Numbered from the stretch's first letter, positions 6,716-15,980 are shown. The stretch is 29,226 nt of DNA from JAZDMK01 sp043800975 (GCA_043800975.1 JAZDMK010000358.1:1-29226); one strand, 5' to 3'. Program-made: numbers and translations. Notes: generated by a model from the letters alone, not told the origin.

Positions 6716-9322
6716 ATGAACTTAAACCAGTTTACCATCAAATCGCAGGAAGCCGTGCAAAAGGCCATGGAGCTTGCTTTTCAGAATCAAAACCAGGCAA
6801 TAGAACCGGCGCATATTCTGAAAGGAGTTCTACTGACAGATGAAAATGTTACTCCATTTTTACTAAAAAAACTGGATGTAAATATCCCCCACGTTTCAAA
6901 AGCAATTGATGGAATTATTTCGCATTTTCCCAAAGTGAGCGGTGGCCAACCCTACTTATCCAATGCTTCCAATACTGTTGTTCAAAAAGCACTAGGATAC
7001 CTCACCACTTTTCAGGACGAATATGTTTCACTGGAACATCTTTTATTGGGATTGCTTGCATCGGGGGAAAGCACAGGATCGTTATTGCGTGATGCTGGTG
7101 CAACGGAAAAAGATTTAAAAGCAGCCATCCTAGAACTTCGCAAAGGCTCGAATATAAACAGCCAGAGTGCTGAGGATACATTCAATGCATTAAACAAATA
7201 TGCAATCAATTTGAATGAACGTGCAAGGCTTGGAAAGCTGGATCCCGTCATTGGTCGTGATGAAGAAATTCGCAGAATATTGCAAATTTTATCAAGACGC
7301 ACGAAAAACAATCCGATTCTGATTGGTGATCCGGGCGTTGGTAAAACAGCCATTGCAGAAGGCATTGCGCACAGAATTGTAAAAGGTGACATTCCCGAAA
7401 ATCTGAAATCGAAACAGATTTTTTCACTCGATATGGGTTCTTTAATTGCCGGTGCAAAATTCAAAGGTGAATTTGAAGAACGTCTGAAAGCTGTAATTAA
7501 AGAAGTAATTGCTTCGGATGGAAATATTATTTTATTCATAGATGAGATACATACTTTGGTAGGTGCCGGTGGTGGCGGTGATGGCGCCATGGATGCAGCT
7601 AACATTCTAAAACCTGCGCTGGCCAAGGGAGAGCTGCGTGCTGTGGGCGCCACTACTTTGAATGAATACCAGAAATATTTTGAAAAAGACAAAGCGCTTG
7701 AACGTCGTTTTCAAAAAGTAATGGTGGATGAACCCTCGGCTGAAGATGCTGTTTCTATTTTGCGTGGGCTAAAAGAGCGTTATGAAAATCATCACAAAGT
7801 ACGTATCCGTGATGAAGCGATTCTGGCTGCCGTTGACTTATCGCAGCGTTATATCTCCGATCGTTTTCTTCCTGATAAAGCCATTGATCTTATTGATGAA
7901 GCTGCTTCAAAACTGAGAATGGAAATCAATTCACTTCCGGAAGAACTGGATGAAATTGAAAGAAAAATTCGTCAGCTTGAAATTGAACGAGAAGCGATCA
8001 AAAGAGAAAATGATAAACCCAAATTAGATGCACTTTCTGAAAACCTTGCCAACTGCAGTGAGCAGCGCGACAGTTTAAAAGCGCGCTGGCAGGCTGAAAA
8101 AAGTATTGTGGATAATATTCAACAGGTGAAAGCACAAATCGAGCAGTACCGCTTCGATGCAGAACAGGCAGAACGCGCCGGTGATTATGGAAAAGTAGCT
8201 GAACTGCGTTATGGAAGAATTCTGGAAGGCGAAAAAAAGCTGGAAGAATACATGACAGAATTGGGAAAGACACAAGGTGACTCTCCAATGTTAAAAGAAG
8301 AAGTGGATGCAGAAGACATTGCAGATGTGGTATCACGCTGGACCGGTATTCCTGTTTCACGCATGCTTCAAAGTGAAAAAGAAAAATTACTGAGACTGGA
8401 AGCGGAATTACACAAAAGAGTAGTCGGGCAGGATGAAGCCATTGCAGCGGTATCAGATGCAATTCGTAGAAATCGCGCCGGACTTTCTGATGCAAAACGT
8501 CCGATTGGCTCCTTTATTTTTCTGGGAACAACCGGTGTTGGAAAAACTGAATTGGGAAGAGCGCTCGCTGAATTTTTATTTAACGATGAACAATCGATGG
8601 TGCGTATCGACATGTCGGAATACCAGGAACGGCATGCTGTTTCACGTCTCATCGGAGCGCCTCCGGGATATGTTGGATACGATGAAGGCGGTCAGCTTAC
8701 CGAAGCGGTACGCCGCAAACCTTATTCAGTAATTCTTCTGGATGAAATTGAAAAAGCACATCCCGATGTTTTTAATATTTTACTACAGGTATTGGATGAA
8801 GGAAGATTAACGGATAACAAAGGACGCACTGCCAATTTTAAAAACACAATCATCATTATGACTTCCAACATTGGTTCGCATCTGATTCAGGAAAGCATGG
8901 AAGATATCAATGAGCTGAATAAGGAAGAAATATATACAAAAACCAAAAATCAAGTATACGAATTGCTGCGAACTACGATACGGCCGGAATTCCTGAATCG
9001 TATTGATGAAATCATCATGTTCACTCCGTTGGAAAGAGAACAAATTAAAGAGATCGTAAAACTTCAGTTTACCTTACTCGAAAAAACACTGGCAACAAGT
9101 AAAATTACATTTCATGTTACCGATGACGCAGTGGAATGGATCGCGCAACTGGGTTATGATCCGCTGTTAGGCGCACGTCCTGTGAAGAGAGTGATTCAGA
9201 GAAATGTATTAAACGAATTATCGAAACAGATTCTCGAAGGCACTGTTCATGCAGATTCCGAAATAACAGTGGATGTGTTTGACGGGAAGATTGTTTTCTA
9301 CAATAAGGCTATTGAAAAATAA
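6716..9322 (+). CDS. clpB: ATP-dependent disaggregase chaperone ClpB
   Basis: ClpB is a hexameric AAA+ unfoldase that works with DnaK to dissolve protein aggregates in the cytosol. The 868-residue length fits the family (E. coli 857). The ClpN double repeat covers about 1-145. NBD1 has Walker A GDPGVGKT (204-211) and Walker B ILFIDEIH. The charged coiled-coil M-domain (about 400-530) distinguishes ClpB from ClpA and ClpC. NBD2 has Walker A GTTGVGKT (604-611), Walker B VILLDEIEKAHPDV and the C-terminal D2-small domain with the GARPVKR sensor-2 motif. The ATG gives the canonical N-terminus MNLNQFTIKSQEAVQKAMEL. The gene stands alone, with its own long upstream gap, and heat-shock control is likely from family knowledge. 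Confidence 0.97.
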   Translation: MNLNQFTIKSQEAVQKAMELAFQNQNQAIEPAHILKGVLLTDENVTPFLLKKLDVNIPHVSKAIDGIISHFPKVSGGQPYLSNASNTVVQKALGYLTTFQDEYVSLEHLLLGLLASGESTGSLLRDAGATEKDLKAAILELRKGSNINSQSAEDTFNALNKYAINLNERARLGKLDPVIGRDEEIRRILQILSRRTKNNPILIGDPGVGKTAIAEGIAHRIVKGDIPENLKSKQIFSLDMGSLIAGAKFKGEFEERLKAVIKEVIASDGNIILFIDEIHTLVGAGGGGDGAMDAANILKPALAKGELRAVGATTLNEYQKYFEKDKALERRFQKVMVDEPSAEDAVSILRGLKERYENHHKVRIRDEAILAAVDLSQRYISDRFLPDKAIDLIDEAASKLRMEINSLPEELDEIERKIRQLEIEREAIKRENDKPKLDALSENLANCSEQRDSLKARWQAEKSIVDNIQQVKAQIEQYRFDAEQAERAGDYGKVAELRYGRILEGEKKLEEYMTELGKTQGDSPMLKEEVDAEDIADVVSRWTGIPVSRMLQSEKEKLLRLEAELHKRVVGQDEAIAAVSDAIRRNRAGLSDAKRPIGSFIFLGTTGVGKTELGRALAEFLFNDEQSMVRIDMSEYQERHAVSRLIGAPPGYVGYDEGGQLTEAVRRKPYSVILLDEIEKAHPDVFNILLQVLDEGRLTDNKGRTANFKNTIIIMTSNIGSHLIQESMEDINELNKEEIYTKTKNQVYELLRTTIRPEFLNRIDEIIMFTPLEREQIKEIVKLQFTLLEKTLATSKITFHVTDDAVEWIAQLGYDPLLGARPVKRVIQRNVLNELSKQILEGTVHADSEITVDVFDGKIVFYNKAIEK

Positions 9323-9366
9323 TGAATGAAGCGTGTGCCAATCGAAAATCGAAGATTGTCAGCCGA

Positions 9367-9382
9367 GTCCGCCGCGGCGGAC
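9367..9382. repeat. Perfect 16-bp GC-rich palindrome
   Basis: GTCCGCCGCGGCGGAC is self-complementary over all 16 bases and stands out as pure GC-rich sequence in an AT-rich 109-nt gap between convergent clpB and the Nudix gene. Just before it, CAATC (9338-9342) and GATTG (9353-9357) can form a small second stem. No T-run follows on either strand, so it is not a standard terminator. It may be a dispersed repeat or a structural block to read-through. Confidence 0.55.
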
Positions 9383-9431
9383 GAGCGCATGAACACCTTT
9401 GAAAACAAACAATAAAGTGAATAGTTGAAAA

Positions 9432-10076
9432 TTATTTGTATTCTTTTGCAATTTCAATCAGCTCGCTCATCATCATGGCTGTGGCGCCCCAGAGGGTGTG
9501 CCCGTGCAAGTCAAAATACGGAGCACTGATAGGAAAACCCTGAAAAGACATGACCACTTTTTCATTAACAGCATTCGTATTTAAAAACATTTTTAACGGT
9601 GTTGTTAAAACTTTCTGAACTTCTTTTGGATCTGGAATAAAATCAGGAATATAATCAATATACCCAACAACCGGATGTACCATGAAGTTACTGGGTGGAA
9701 CAAACAAATCGGTCAGCTGTCCAAGAATTCTAACATCATCAGGTATAATTCCAACTTCTTCCTGAGCTTCACGTAATGCAGTGGCAATAACATTTTCATC
9801 ATACATTTCTTTTTTCCCACCGGGAAATGAAATCTGTGCTTTGTGCGGACCACCAATATCATTGCGAAGAATGAATGGTAGGTGCCATTCTCCGTTTTCA
9901 GGATAAAATAAAATCAGAACACTGCTTTCCTTATATGTAGGCTGTGTGAGCGTTTCCAATCCGGGCGGGCGAATTTTCGGAGACATTATCATATGCGCAT
10001 CTTTACCAGGAAGTGGTAAAGAAAACCGATTTTCGAGCCAGTTAATAAATTCAGTATCGTGAATAACCTTCTGCAT
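9432..10076 (-). CDS. Nudix hydrolase, CoA-pyrophosphatase-like
   Basis: The 214-residue protein carries the UPF0035-type context of CoA pyrophosphatases. LRNDIGGPHKAQISFPGG matches LxxR...HxGQxxFPGG, with the usual Gly before Gln replaced by Ala. Immediately after it comes the Nudix helix ending TALREAQEEVGI, which supplies the metal-binding Glu residues. Enzymes of this group hydrolyse CoA and its derivatives to 3',5'-ADP and phosphopantetheine; the substrate here is inferred. It is cytosolic, with no signal peptide. The start at 10076 lies only 10 nt after a strong terminator hairpin (10087-10111 on this strand), so its expression probably depends on read-through or a promoter not visible to me. 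Confidence 0.85.
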   Translation of the reverse strand: MQKVIHDTEFINWLENRFSLPLPGKDAHMIMSPKIRPPGLETLTQPTYKESSVLILFYPENGEWHLPFILRNDIGGPHKAQISFPGGKKEMYDENVIATALREAQEEVGIIPDDVRILGQLTDLFVPPSNFMVHPVVGYIDYIPDFIPDPKEVQKVLTTPLKMFLNTNAVNEKVVMSFQGFPISAPYFDLHGHTLWGATAMMMSELIEIAKEYK

Positions 10077-10086
10077 GTATAAATGA

Positions 10087-10111
10087 AAAGAGCAGGACTA
10101 GCCTGCTCTTT
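10087..10111 (-). terminator. Rho-independent terminator after the LemA-family gene
   Basis: A perfect 10-bp stem AAAGAGCAGG (10087-10096) and CCTGCTCTTT (10102-10111) encloses a 5-nt loop. On the minus strand the stem ends in a short T-run (CTCTTTTCATTT) 10 nt downstream of the LemA stop codon. It ends the LemA transcript and lies directly in front of the Nudix start codon. Confidence 0.75.
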
Positions 10112-10120
10112 ATTACTTTC

Positions 10121-10819
10121 TTAATCTTCGCTTTTAATCAGCTTTTTATTTTCCTGTGCTTTTTTATCGGGAGAATATTTATCTTCAAATTCCTTTCCGA
10201 TAATGGGCATATCGTTGTATGCTTTTTCAAAACCGAACATCCATCCAAAAATGTTGTAAGGGAATTTACGGCGAAGTTTATTGTACTTCTGTGCGTAATC
10301 ATTAAACACCAGCTTTGCATTGGCAATTTCGGTTTCAATGGCTTTGATATCTTCTTTTAAACTGAAATATTGATCAGGAAATTTCAAATCAGGGTAACGT
10401 TCATTCGCAACGAGCAAACGCGAGAATGTACTTTCCAGTCCGCTCTGGTTTTGTTGAAATTCATTCAGTTTATTGTTGTCCAGTTGATCTGCTTTGAGAG
10501 TAACAGAAGTTGCTTTGGAACGAGCCTGCGTAACTTCAATCAGCGTTTTGCTTTCTCGTTTTGCACTGGCTTCAACAATATCAACGATGTTAGTGTATAA
10601 TGCAGCTCTTTTCTGATAAAGGGCTTCCACATTGGTCCATTTGGCTTTCAGCTCTACTTCACGCGATACAAGCCCGTTGTAGGATATGTATGCAAAGATT
10701 CCGAAAAAGATAAGGAGAATAACAAGGATAATAATAACCAGTGTTGCACCCAGGCAACCGGTTTTCGGCTTAATTTCTTTTCTGCCGCTTTGTGCTTGTG
10801 TAGGTATTTCTGTTGTCAT
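10121..10819 (-). CDS. LemA-family membrane-anchored protein
   Basis: From the ATG at 10819 the product has 232 residues: a short polar N-terminus, one transmembrane helix (about 22-45), then a long helical domain. Landmarks of the LemA fold are SYNGLVSREVELKAKWTNVE and LYQKRAALYTNIVDIVEASA near the front, and SGLESTFSRLLVANERYPDL in the middle. The residues after the helix probably form a four-helix bundle on the outer face of the membrane. LemA proteins are widespread but have no agreed biochemical function. Upstream TTG codons in frame are open to 10873, but the region before 10819 has no family similarity. It starts 50 nt after the orphan ATP-grasp gene, so co-transcription is likely, and it ends at a strong terminator. 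Confidence 0.8.
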   Translation of the reverse strand: MTTEIPTQAQSGRKEIKPKTGCLGATLVIIILVILLIFFGIFAYISYNGLVSREVELKAKWTNVEALYQKRAALYTNIVDIVEASAKRESKTLIEVTQARSKATSVTLKADQLDNNKLNEFQQNQSGLESTFSRLLVANERYPDLKFPDQYFSLKEDIKAIETEIANAKLVFNDYAQKYNKLRRKFPYNIFGWMFGFEKAYNDMPIIGKEFEDKYSPDKKAQENKKLIKSED

Positions 10820-10869
10820 GTTTTTTCTTTTTTTTACAAACTTAATTAAAAATATTGATTCTAAAAAAA

Positions 10870-13800
10870 TCAATTGTTAATTTTAATTACCGCTATGCGC
10901 TGTTTACCATCCATCATAATGCTGATGGGCTTTTGAAAACGGATGTGCTTAAAATACTGCGTTTCTTTAACAACCTGCGCACTGTTAAGCATATCCCAGG
11001 CAATAAAGTCTTCATTAGAGGAATGCAACACAGAGAAATAGCCAACATTCATGGTTGTAACATTATGAAAGAAATGCGAGCCAAGCGAAGCATCCAGCGG
11101 AAAATCCTCCATACTCACTTCAACAATCACTTTTGCAAAAGAAATCTGAGGCCAAGCGACAGGAACGCCTATAAAGCGATCACGTGTACCCCATCTTCCC
11201 GGGCCGATAAGGACATACTTTTTATCAAGACCAACCATTTCCTGGTTTAACTGATCTATTTCCTCAGTCATTTCAAGCGTTTTTGTTTTATCGAATTTTT
11301 TGGGATCTGCAAAAATCACGTCCGTGATATCATCAATCGCACCATTGCCCATACCTTTAGTAGTGTATAGAAGAACCTCTTCTTTTTTTAATGCTTCAAC
11401 ATCGATATGGTAGTCTTCTTCATTTCCTACGAGGGGCTTAATTTGCAACAAGTAAAAACCGGGCAGACCATCTTCATCCTTATTCAGATTAACGGCAAAT
11501 TCAATCTCTACCGGAGAACCCAGTGCCTCTTTAACGGTATCCAGAATTGCATCTACAGTTTGAGCAAGTGGAATATATTCATACTTTAAAATATCAGCAA
11601 AATTTACAATGCGTGGACCGGGACTAGTAATTCCTGGAACAATTCTTTCGTTACCAATATCGTAAACTGATGCCAGATGATTTAAAGTACCATGCTTTTC
11701 CGATTCAGAAATATCCAACTGACATAACGCAGCATCTTCACCATCCATGAGGTCCATATCGCCTTTACTTAAGTCAATTGCCAGAAATTGCAGTTGCGAA
11801 TTTTTGTACTGATCCTTGGGAGAATAAATTTCAAGCTTGGGATATTTAGGTGAGAAGCGATACGTTTTATCACCTTCAACAACATATTTACCTAACCCAA
11901 GTGCAGCTACAACATATCCTTCCTCAGGCTTCATGTGTGAAAAAGGATAATAATTATACGATTGTGCTACACCTGAAATATGTGGGTAATAATAATTTTC
12001 ATATGCATCACCAACAACTTCCTGGATGACAACAGCCATTTTTTCTTCTTCAATTCTGTAATTAACGGCATCAAAATATCCACGCGCAACGGGTGAAAAC
12101 ATAGATGCATAAACGAGTTTAATTGCATCCATCAATTGTATTAGACGCACATCCAGGTCCGGATCATTGTTTGGCAGAAGGTAGGTATCAAAAATTCCTG
12201 AAAAAGGCTGCATCAAAGAATCTTCAAACAAACTGGAAGAACGCACTGCAAGCGGCCGATCAATTACCTTTAAAAGCTTGCGCAACCTGCTTCGCAGCCC
12301 TTCAGATATTGAAGATTTTAGAAATAAATATTTTACTTTTTCATAATTTTTTTCGGAATAGGTTTTTGTTTGCAGTTTGTTTCTTTCCATGAAAAGATCA
12401 AACTCATCCGTACCAATGATTGATGTTTTCGGCGTTTTTATTCTTATGCCAGGAACAATATCCGAAAAATCAAAATTATAAATCAGCGAATTGATGAATG
12501 CAAGTCCGCGCCCTTTCCCGCCCAGAGAGCCGGATGCAAGACTAACAATGTTTGTTTCATCGGTAAGTGCGCTTTCTTCAAATTCAACAACACGTCCGCG
12601 GTTTTGTACACTTCTGTATTTCTGAATAACATTTATCAGATACGCACGCAATTCATCCACGGATTTGAAATCCGAAATTTTAACGGGATTGATGATACGG
12701 GCAATTTCAATTTCACCACGCGCCATCAGCCAAAGCGAAAAATGATTTCGTTTGGCATGATACAACAGCGATTCTTCAGGAATACTTTTTAAATGATTTT
12801 CAAATTCCTTCAGCGAACGTGCAATCGCAATCTCACGGCCGTCGGCCGACTTGTATACAAAATTTCCAAAGCCAAGATAATGACTAATAAAACTTTTAAT
12901 TTCCTGTAATAAACTATCCGAATTTTTATTGATGAATGTTGCCTGCATTTCAAAAGCAACACGAGCTGTGTCAGGCTCTGATGACTGTATGATTGTTGGA
13001 AGATCACGTATCTGCGAGCGGACATGTTCGATTAATTTAATGCCTGCTTCAGGATCCATTTCACCATCCTTTTTAAAGTGCATATCTGAAATCAGACACA
13101 GCATATAATTTTTATACTTATTGTAAATGCTGATTGCCTCTTCATAATTGGTAGCAAGCAGAATCTTAGGTCTGGCGCGCATTTTAAGAACCTTATACAA
13201 ATCATCGGTTGTCACATCTTCAATCAAACGCTTGGTTTGTTCCATAACGATTGAATACAACCAGGGCAGATAACGCGAATAATACTTTACAGAATCTTCA
13301 ACAAGAAGAATCACTCTGACTAAACCAAGTTTTGTATCATTCTCAACATTGACTTTATCTTCCAGATGCTTCACCATTGCAAAGAAAACGCGTGAATCAC
13401 CATTCCAGATAAACGTTCTGTCAATAGAAACAAGTTCTTTGTTATCCTCTTCCAGAAATTGTAAGTCCGAATTATTATTCAGCAATAAGTATGTTGGGAT
13501 ATAGGGATAATCATTTTTTATTTTCTGACTAATTTCAATGGGTGTGGATTTATCAACGCCCATCATCAAAATCACCATATCAAAGTGCTTTGAAGAAAGC
13601 TGTTCGTAAGCTTCTTCGTAGGTGGAAACACCTGTTACGCGTGGCATTGAAGTAAGGTTCAACTGATGGTATTCACCCAAAACATGTTCTGTAAATCTTC
13701 CTTCCTTTTCAATAATGTATGCATCATACAATGTTGCAACCAGTAAAATTTCTCCTACTTTAAAAGGCATCAGATCATGATAAATATCGCGATCTGAATT

Positions 13801-14316
13801 ATTTTTATTTAAAAACTTTTGCAGTAACTGACGACCGTCCGATTCTACAACATGACTTTCTTTCTTATTATCTTTACTCTGAAATTTCTTAATCATATCC
13901 CGGGCCCTGATACTATTGATAAATCCGGTGATGATTAAAGCAATATTATTAATCAGATGTCTTTCCTCTTTTAAGAAAGGTCCTTCATCCTCTTCAGGAA
14001 ATTCTGAAGTATAAAAAATTTCGACAGTGCCCATGCTGCTGTCAATTATTTCAAACGCCTGTGAAAATGTATGCGATGATTCTCTGAATCCTCCACTGAC
14101 AAATTCTGCATTTTCATAGCGAATACGTGCAACCGTAAAATCGGGATATTGCCATGCCTGCGGAAGTACCATGACAATTTTTTGTAAAGTTTCTTCTACC
14201 GATTTTCCTTCTTTCGCAATTTTTGTTGTCTGATTAATCGCAGACAATTCTTTCAGACGCTCTCTGTTTTCAAAAGCTAGTTTTTTAAAACTGTTTTCAT
14301 CTTGTTTTTCCAACAT
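10870..14316 (-). CDS. GAF/receiver/PEP-pyruvate-binding (PPDK N-terminal-type) multidomain protein
   Basis: This 1148-residue protein has no signal peptide. A GAF-like region covers about 25-145. A first receiver-like domain (about 187-315) is degenerate: the phospho-acceptor position after FDMVIL is Met251. A second receiver-like domain (about 333-480) keeps the acid pair Glu340/Asp341, the acceptor Asp411 (CLISD), Ser445/Ser446 and Lys464. The ATP-binding half of pyruvate phosphate dikinase/PEP synthase follows, with SLGGKGRGLAF (598-607), RPLAVRSSSLFED (687-699) and YLLQIKP (955-961). A conserved C-terminal block has VLIGPGRWGTRD (1035-1046). The phosphohistidine swivel domain and PEP-binding barrel are absent, so it cannot be a normal PEP synthase. 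A regulatory or unusual phosphotransfer role is inferred. It is divergent from gdhA. Confidence 0.8.
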   Translation of the reverse strand: MLEKQDENSFKKLAFENRERLKELSAINQTTKIAKEGKSVEETLQKIVMVLPQAWQYPDFTVARIRYENAEFVSGGFRESSHTFSQAFEIIDSSMGTVEIFYTSEFPEEDEGPFLKEERHLINNIALIITGFINSIRARDMIKKFQSKDNKKESHVVESDGRQLLQKFLNKNNSDRDIYHDLMPFKVGEILLVATLYDAYIIEKEGRFTEHVLGEYHQLNLTSMPRVTGVSTYEEAYEQLSSKHFDMVILMMGVDKSTPIEISQKIKNDYPYIPTYLLLNNNSDLQFLEEDNKELVSIDRTFIWNGDSRVFFAMVKHLEDKVNVENDTKLGLVRVILLVEDSVKYYSRYLPWLYSIVMEQTKRLIEDVTTDDLYKVLKMRARPKILLATNYEEAISIYNKYKNYMLCLISDMHFKKDGEMDPEAGIKLIEHVRSQIRDLPTIIQSSEPDTARVAFEMQATFINKNSDSLLQEIKSFISHYLGFGNFVYKSADGREIAIARSLKEFENHLKSIPEESLLYHAKRNHFSLWLMARGEIEIARIINPVKISDFKSVDELRAYLINVIQKYRSVQNRGRVVEFEESALTDETNIVSLASGSLGGKGRGLAFINSLIYNFDFSDIVPGIRIKTPKTSIIGTDEFDLFMERNKLQTKTYSEKNYEKVKYLFLKSSISEGLRSRLRKLLKVIDRPLAVRSSSLFEDSLMQPFSGIFDTYLLPNNDPDLDVRLIQLMDAIKLVYASMFSPVARGYFDAVNYRIEEEKMAVVIQEVVGDAYENYYYPHISGVAQSYNYYPFSHMKPEEGYVVAALGLGKYVVEGDKTYRFSPKYPKLEIYSPKDQYKNSQLQFLAIDLSKGDMDLMDGEDAALCQLDISESEKHGTLNHLASVYDIGNERIVPGITSPGPRIVNFADILKYEYIPLAQTVDAILDTVKEALGSPVEIEFAVNLNKDEDGLPGFYLLQIKPLVGNEEDYHIDVEALKKEEVLLYTTKGMGNGAIDDITDVIFADPKKFDKTKTLEMTEEIDQLNQEMVGLDKKYVLIGPGRWGTRDRFIGVPVAWPQISFAKVIVEVSMEDFPLDASLGSHFFHNVTTMNVGYFSVLHSSNEDFIAWDMLNSAQVVKETQYFKHIRFQKPISIMMDGKQRIAVIKINN

Positions 14317-14452
14317 AAAATTGAGAGTGTTTATCGTTACTTAACAATGATATTCTGTATGCAAGTTTACAAAATTTTTGATTGAAATGACTCGGCGTTA
14401 TACTTATATAAATTAAGTATTTTTCGTATTTTAATTCAGTCATACTCTTATT

Positions 14453-14479
14453 TTGAAATAGGACTAATACTTATTTTTG
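14453..14479 (+). promoter_or_regulatory. Possible gdhA promoter
   Basis: TTG (14453-14455) is followed after 16 nt by TATTTTTG (14472-14479), a perfect TAnnTTTG -7 box with slightly short spacing. This would give a leader of about 110 nt before the gdhA ATG. The leader is AT-rich with T-runs. The 278-nt gap between the divergent genes otherwise holds nothing I can identify, and I found no convincing minus-strand promoter for the ATP-grasp gene. Confidence 0.35.
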
Positions 14480-14594
14480 ATAGACAAATGTCTTTTTTTT
14501 AAAGATAAGTATTGTTTTTTTTTGAAATATGCCAAAGTCGGTGTAAAATTGCGCTAGTTATTATTTTAACAATTAAAAACAAGTTTAAAAATTT

Positions 14595-15953
14595 ATGGAA
14601 ACAGCAACTAAGAGTGGAATTGACCAGAAGGTCGAACAATTCATGGCAAAAGTTATTGCTAAGAATCCGGGTGAAGTTGAATTTCATCAGGCAGTAAAAG
14701 AAGTTGTACAATCTCTTCTTCCTTTCATTGAAGAGCATCCCAAGTACAAAGGCGTATTGGAACGCATAGCAGAACCAGAACGCGTAATCATGTTCAGGGT
14801 ACCCTGGCTGGATGACAAAGGTGAATTCCAGATCAACCGTGGATTCCGTATTGAAATGAACAGCGCCATTGGCCCTTACAAAGGTGGTCTGCGTTTCCAC
14901 CCGACAGTAAATCTCGGTGTGTTGAAATTTTTAGCTTTTGAACAGGTATTTAAAAACAGCTTAACCACAATCCCAATGGGCGGTGGAAAAGGTGGATGTG
15001 ATTTCGATCCTAAAGGAAAATCTGACAATGAAGTGATGAAATTTACACAAAGTTTCATGACTGAACTGCAGCGCCACATTGGCCCACAAACTGACGTTCC
15101 AGCTGGTGACATCGGTGTTGGTGGTCGAGAAATCGGTTTCATGTTTGGTCAGTACAAACGTATCCGCAATGAATTTACAGGTGTTCTCACTGGTAAAGGA
15201 CTTGAATGGGGTGGTTCACTGATTCGTCCTGAAGCTACTGGTTACGGACAGGTTTATTTCGCTGAAGAAATGCTGAAAACACGCAAAGAAAGCTTCAAAG
15301 GAAAAACTGTAGTTGTATCCGGTTCTGGTAACGTTGCACAGTATGCTACTCAGAAAGCTACTGAGCTCGGTGGTAAAGTTGTTACACTTTCTGATTCGTC
15401 AGGTTACATTTATGATCCTAAAGGTATCGATGCTGAAAAGCTCGCATACGTTATGGAACTGAAGAATGTAAAACGTGGTCGTATTGAAGACTATGCAAAG
15501 AAATTCGGTTGCGAATTTATTGCTGGCAAAACTCCATGGGGCGTTAAATGTGATGTTGCTCTTCCAAGTGCAACTCAAAACGAACTCAACGGTGATGATG
15601 CAAAAGCTCTGATCGCAAACGGTTGTTTCTGCGTTAGTGAAGGCGCCAACATGCCTAGCACTCCAGATGCAGTTGACTATTTCATTGAAAAGAAAATTCT
15701 TTTCGGCCCTGGAAAAGCTGCGAATGCCGGTGGTGTTGCAACTTCAGGTCTAGAAATGGCACAGAATGCAGGTCACACATCATGGTCACGTGAAGAAGTT
15801 GATAGCAAACTTCACAACATTATGATCAGCATTCACAAAACATGTGAAAAATACGGTAAGGATAAAGATGGTTTCATTAACTATGTTAATGGCGCTAACA
15901 TCGGTGGCTTCGTAAAAGTTGCTGAATCTATGCTTGCTCAGGGATTAGTATAA
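14595..15953 (+). CDS. gdhA: NADP-type glutamate dehydrogenase
   Basis: This cytosolic enzyme interconverts 2-oxoglutarate plus ammonia and glutamate using NADP(H), linking carbon and nitrogen metabolism. The 452 residues match the small hexameric class (about 450). The substrate-binding block includes GPYKGGLRFHP (93-103) and PMGGGKGGCDFDP (127-139), whose lysines are catalytic or substrate-binding. PAGDIGVGGREIG (169-181) supplies the catalytic Asp172. The Rossmann domain begins near VVVSGSGNVAQYA, and the C-terminus contains GPGKAANAGGVATSG. NADP preference is inferred from overall similarity to the biosynthetic class. It is a single-gene unit ending in a strong bidirectional terminator. 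Confidence 0.95.
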   Translation: METATKSGIDQKVEQFMAKVIAKNPGEVEFHQAVKEVVQSLLPFIEEHPKYKGVLERIAEPERVIMFRVPWLDDKGEFQINRGFRIEMNSAIGPYKGGLRFHPTVNLGVLKFLAFEQVFKNSLTTIPMGGGKGGCDFDPKGKSDNEVMKFTQSFMTELQRHIGPQTDVPAGDIGVGGREIGFMFGQYKRIRNEFTGVLTGKGLEWGGSLIRPEATGYGQVYFAEEMLKTRKESFKGKTVVVSGSGNVAQYATQKATELGGKVVTLSDSSGYIYDPKGIDAEKLAYVMELKNVKRGRIEDYAKKFGCEFIAGKTPWGVKCDVALPSATQNELNGDDAKALIANGCFCVSEGANMPSTPDAVDYFIEKKILFGPGKAANAGGVATSGLEMAQNAGHTSWSREEVDSKLHNIMISIHKTCEKYGKDKDGFINYVNGANIGGFVKVAESMLAQGLV

Positions 15954-15980
15954 GTATAACATTACAAAATTCCCTTTACA

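Noticed and set aside
7012..7692. Long minus-strand reading frame (226 codons) inside clpB
   Set aside because: It lies entirely antisense to a strongly conserved ClpB region, and its translation has the Ser/Pro/Ile-rich look of a shadow frame with no family match.
7998..8495. Minus-strand reading frame of 165 codons inside clpB
   Set aside because: It is antisense to the ClpB M-domain and NBD2; the composition (many His, Leu, Cys) reflects the reverse of charged coiled-coil codons.
10870..14316. Annotation as PEP synthase (ppsA)
   Set aside because: Only the ATP-binding half is present; the catalytic histidine domain and the PEP barrel are missing and GAF/receiver-like domains replace them.
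14482..14500. AGACA-AA-TGTCT hairpin followed by a T-run in the gdhA leader, as attenuator
   Set aside because: A 2-nt loop is too tight and the 5-bp AT-rich stem too weak; A/T-runs occur throughout this leader by composition.
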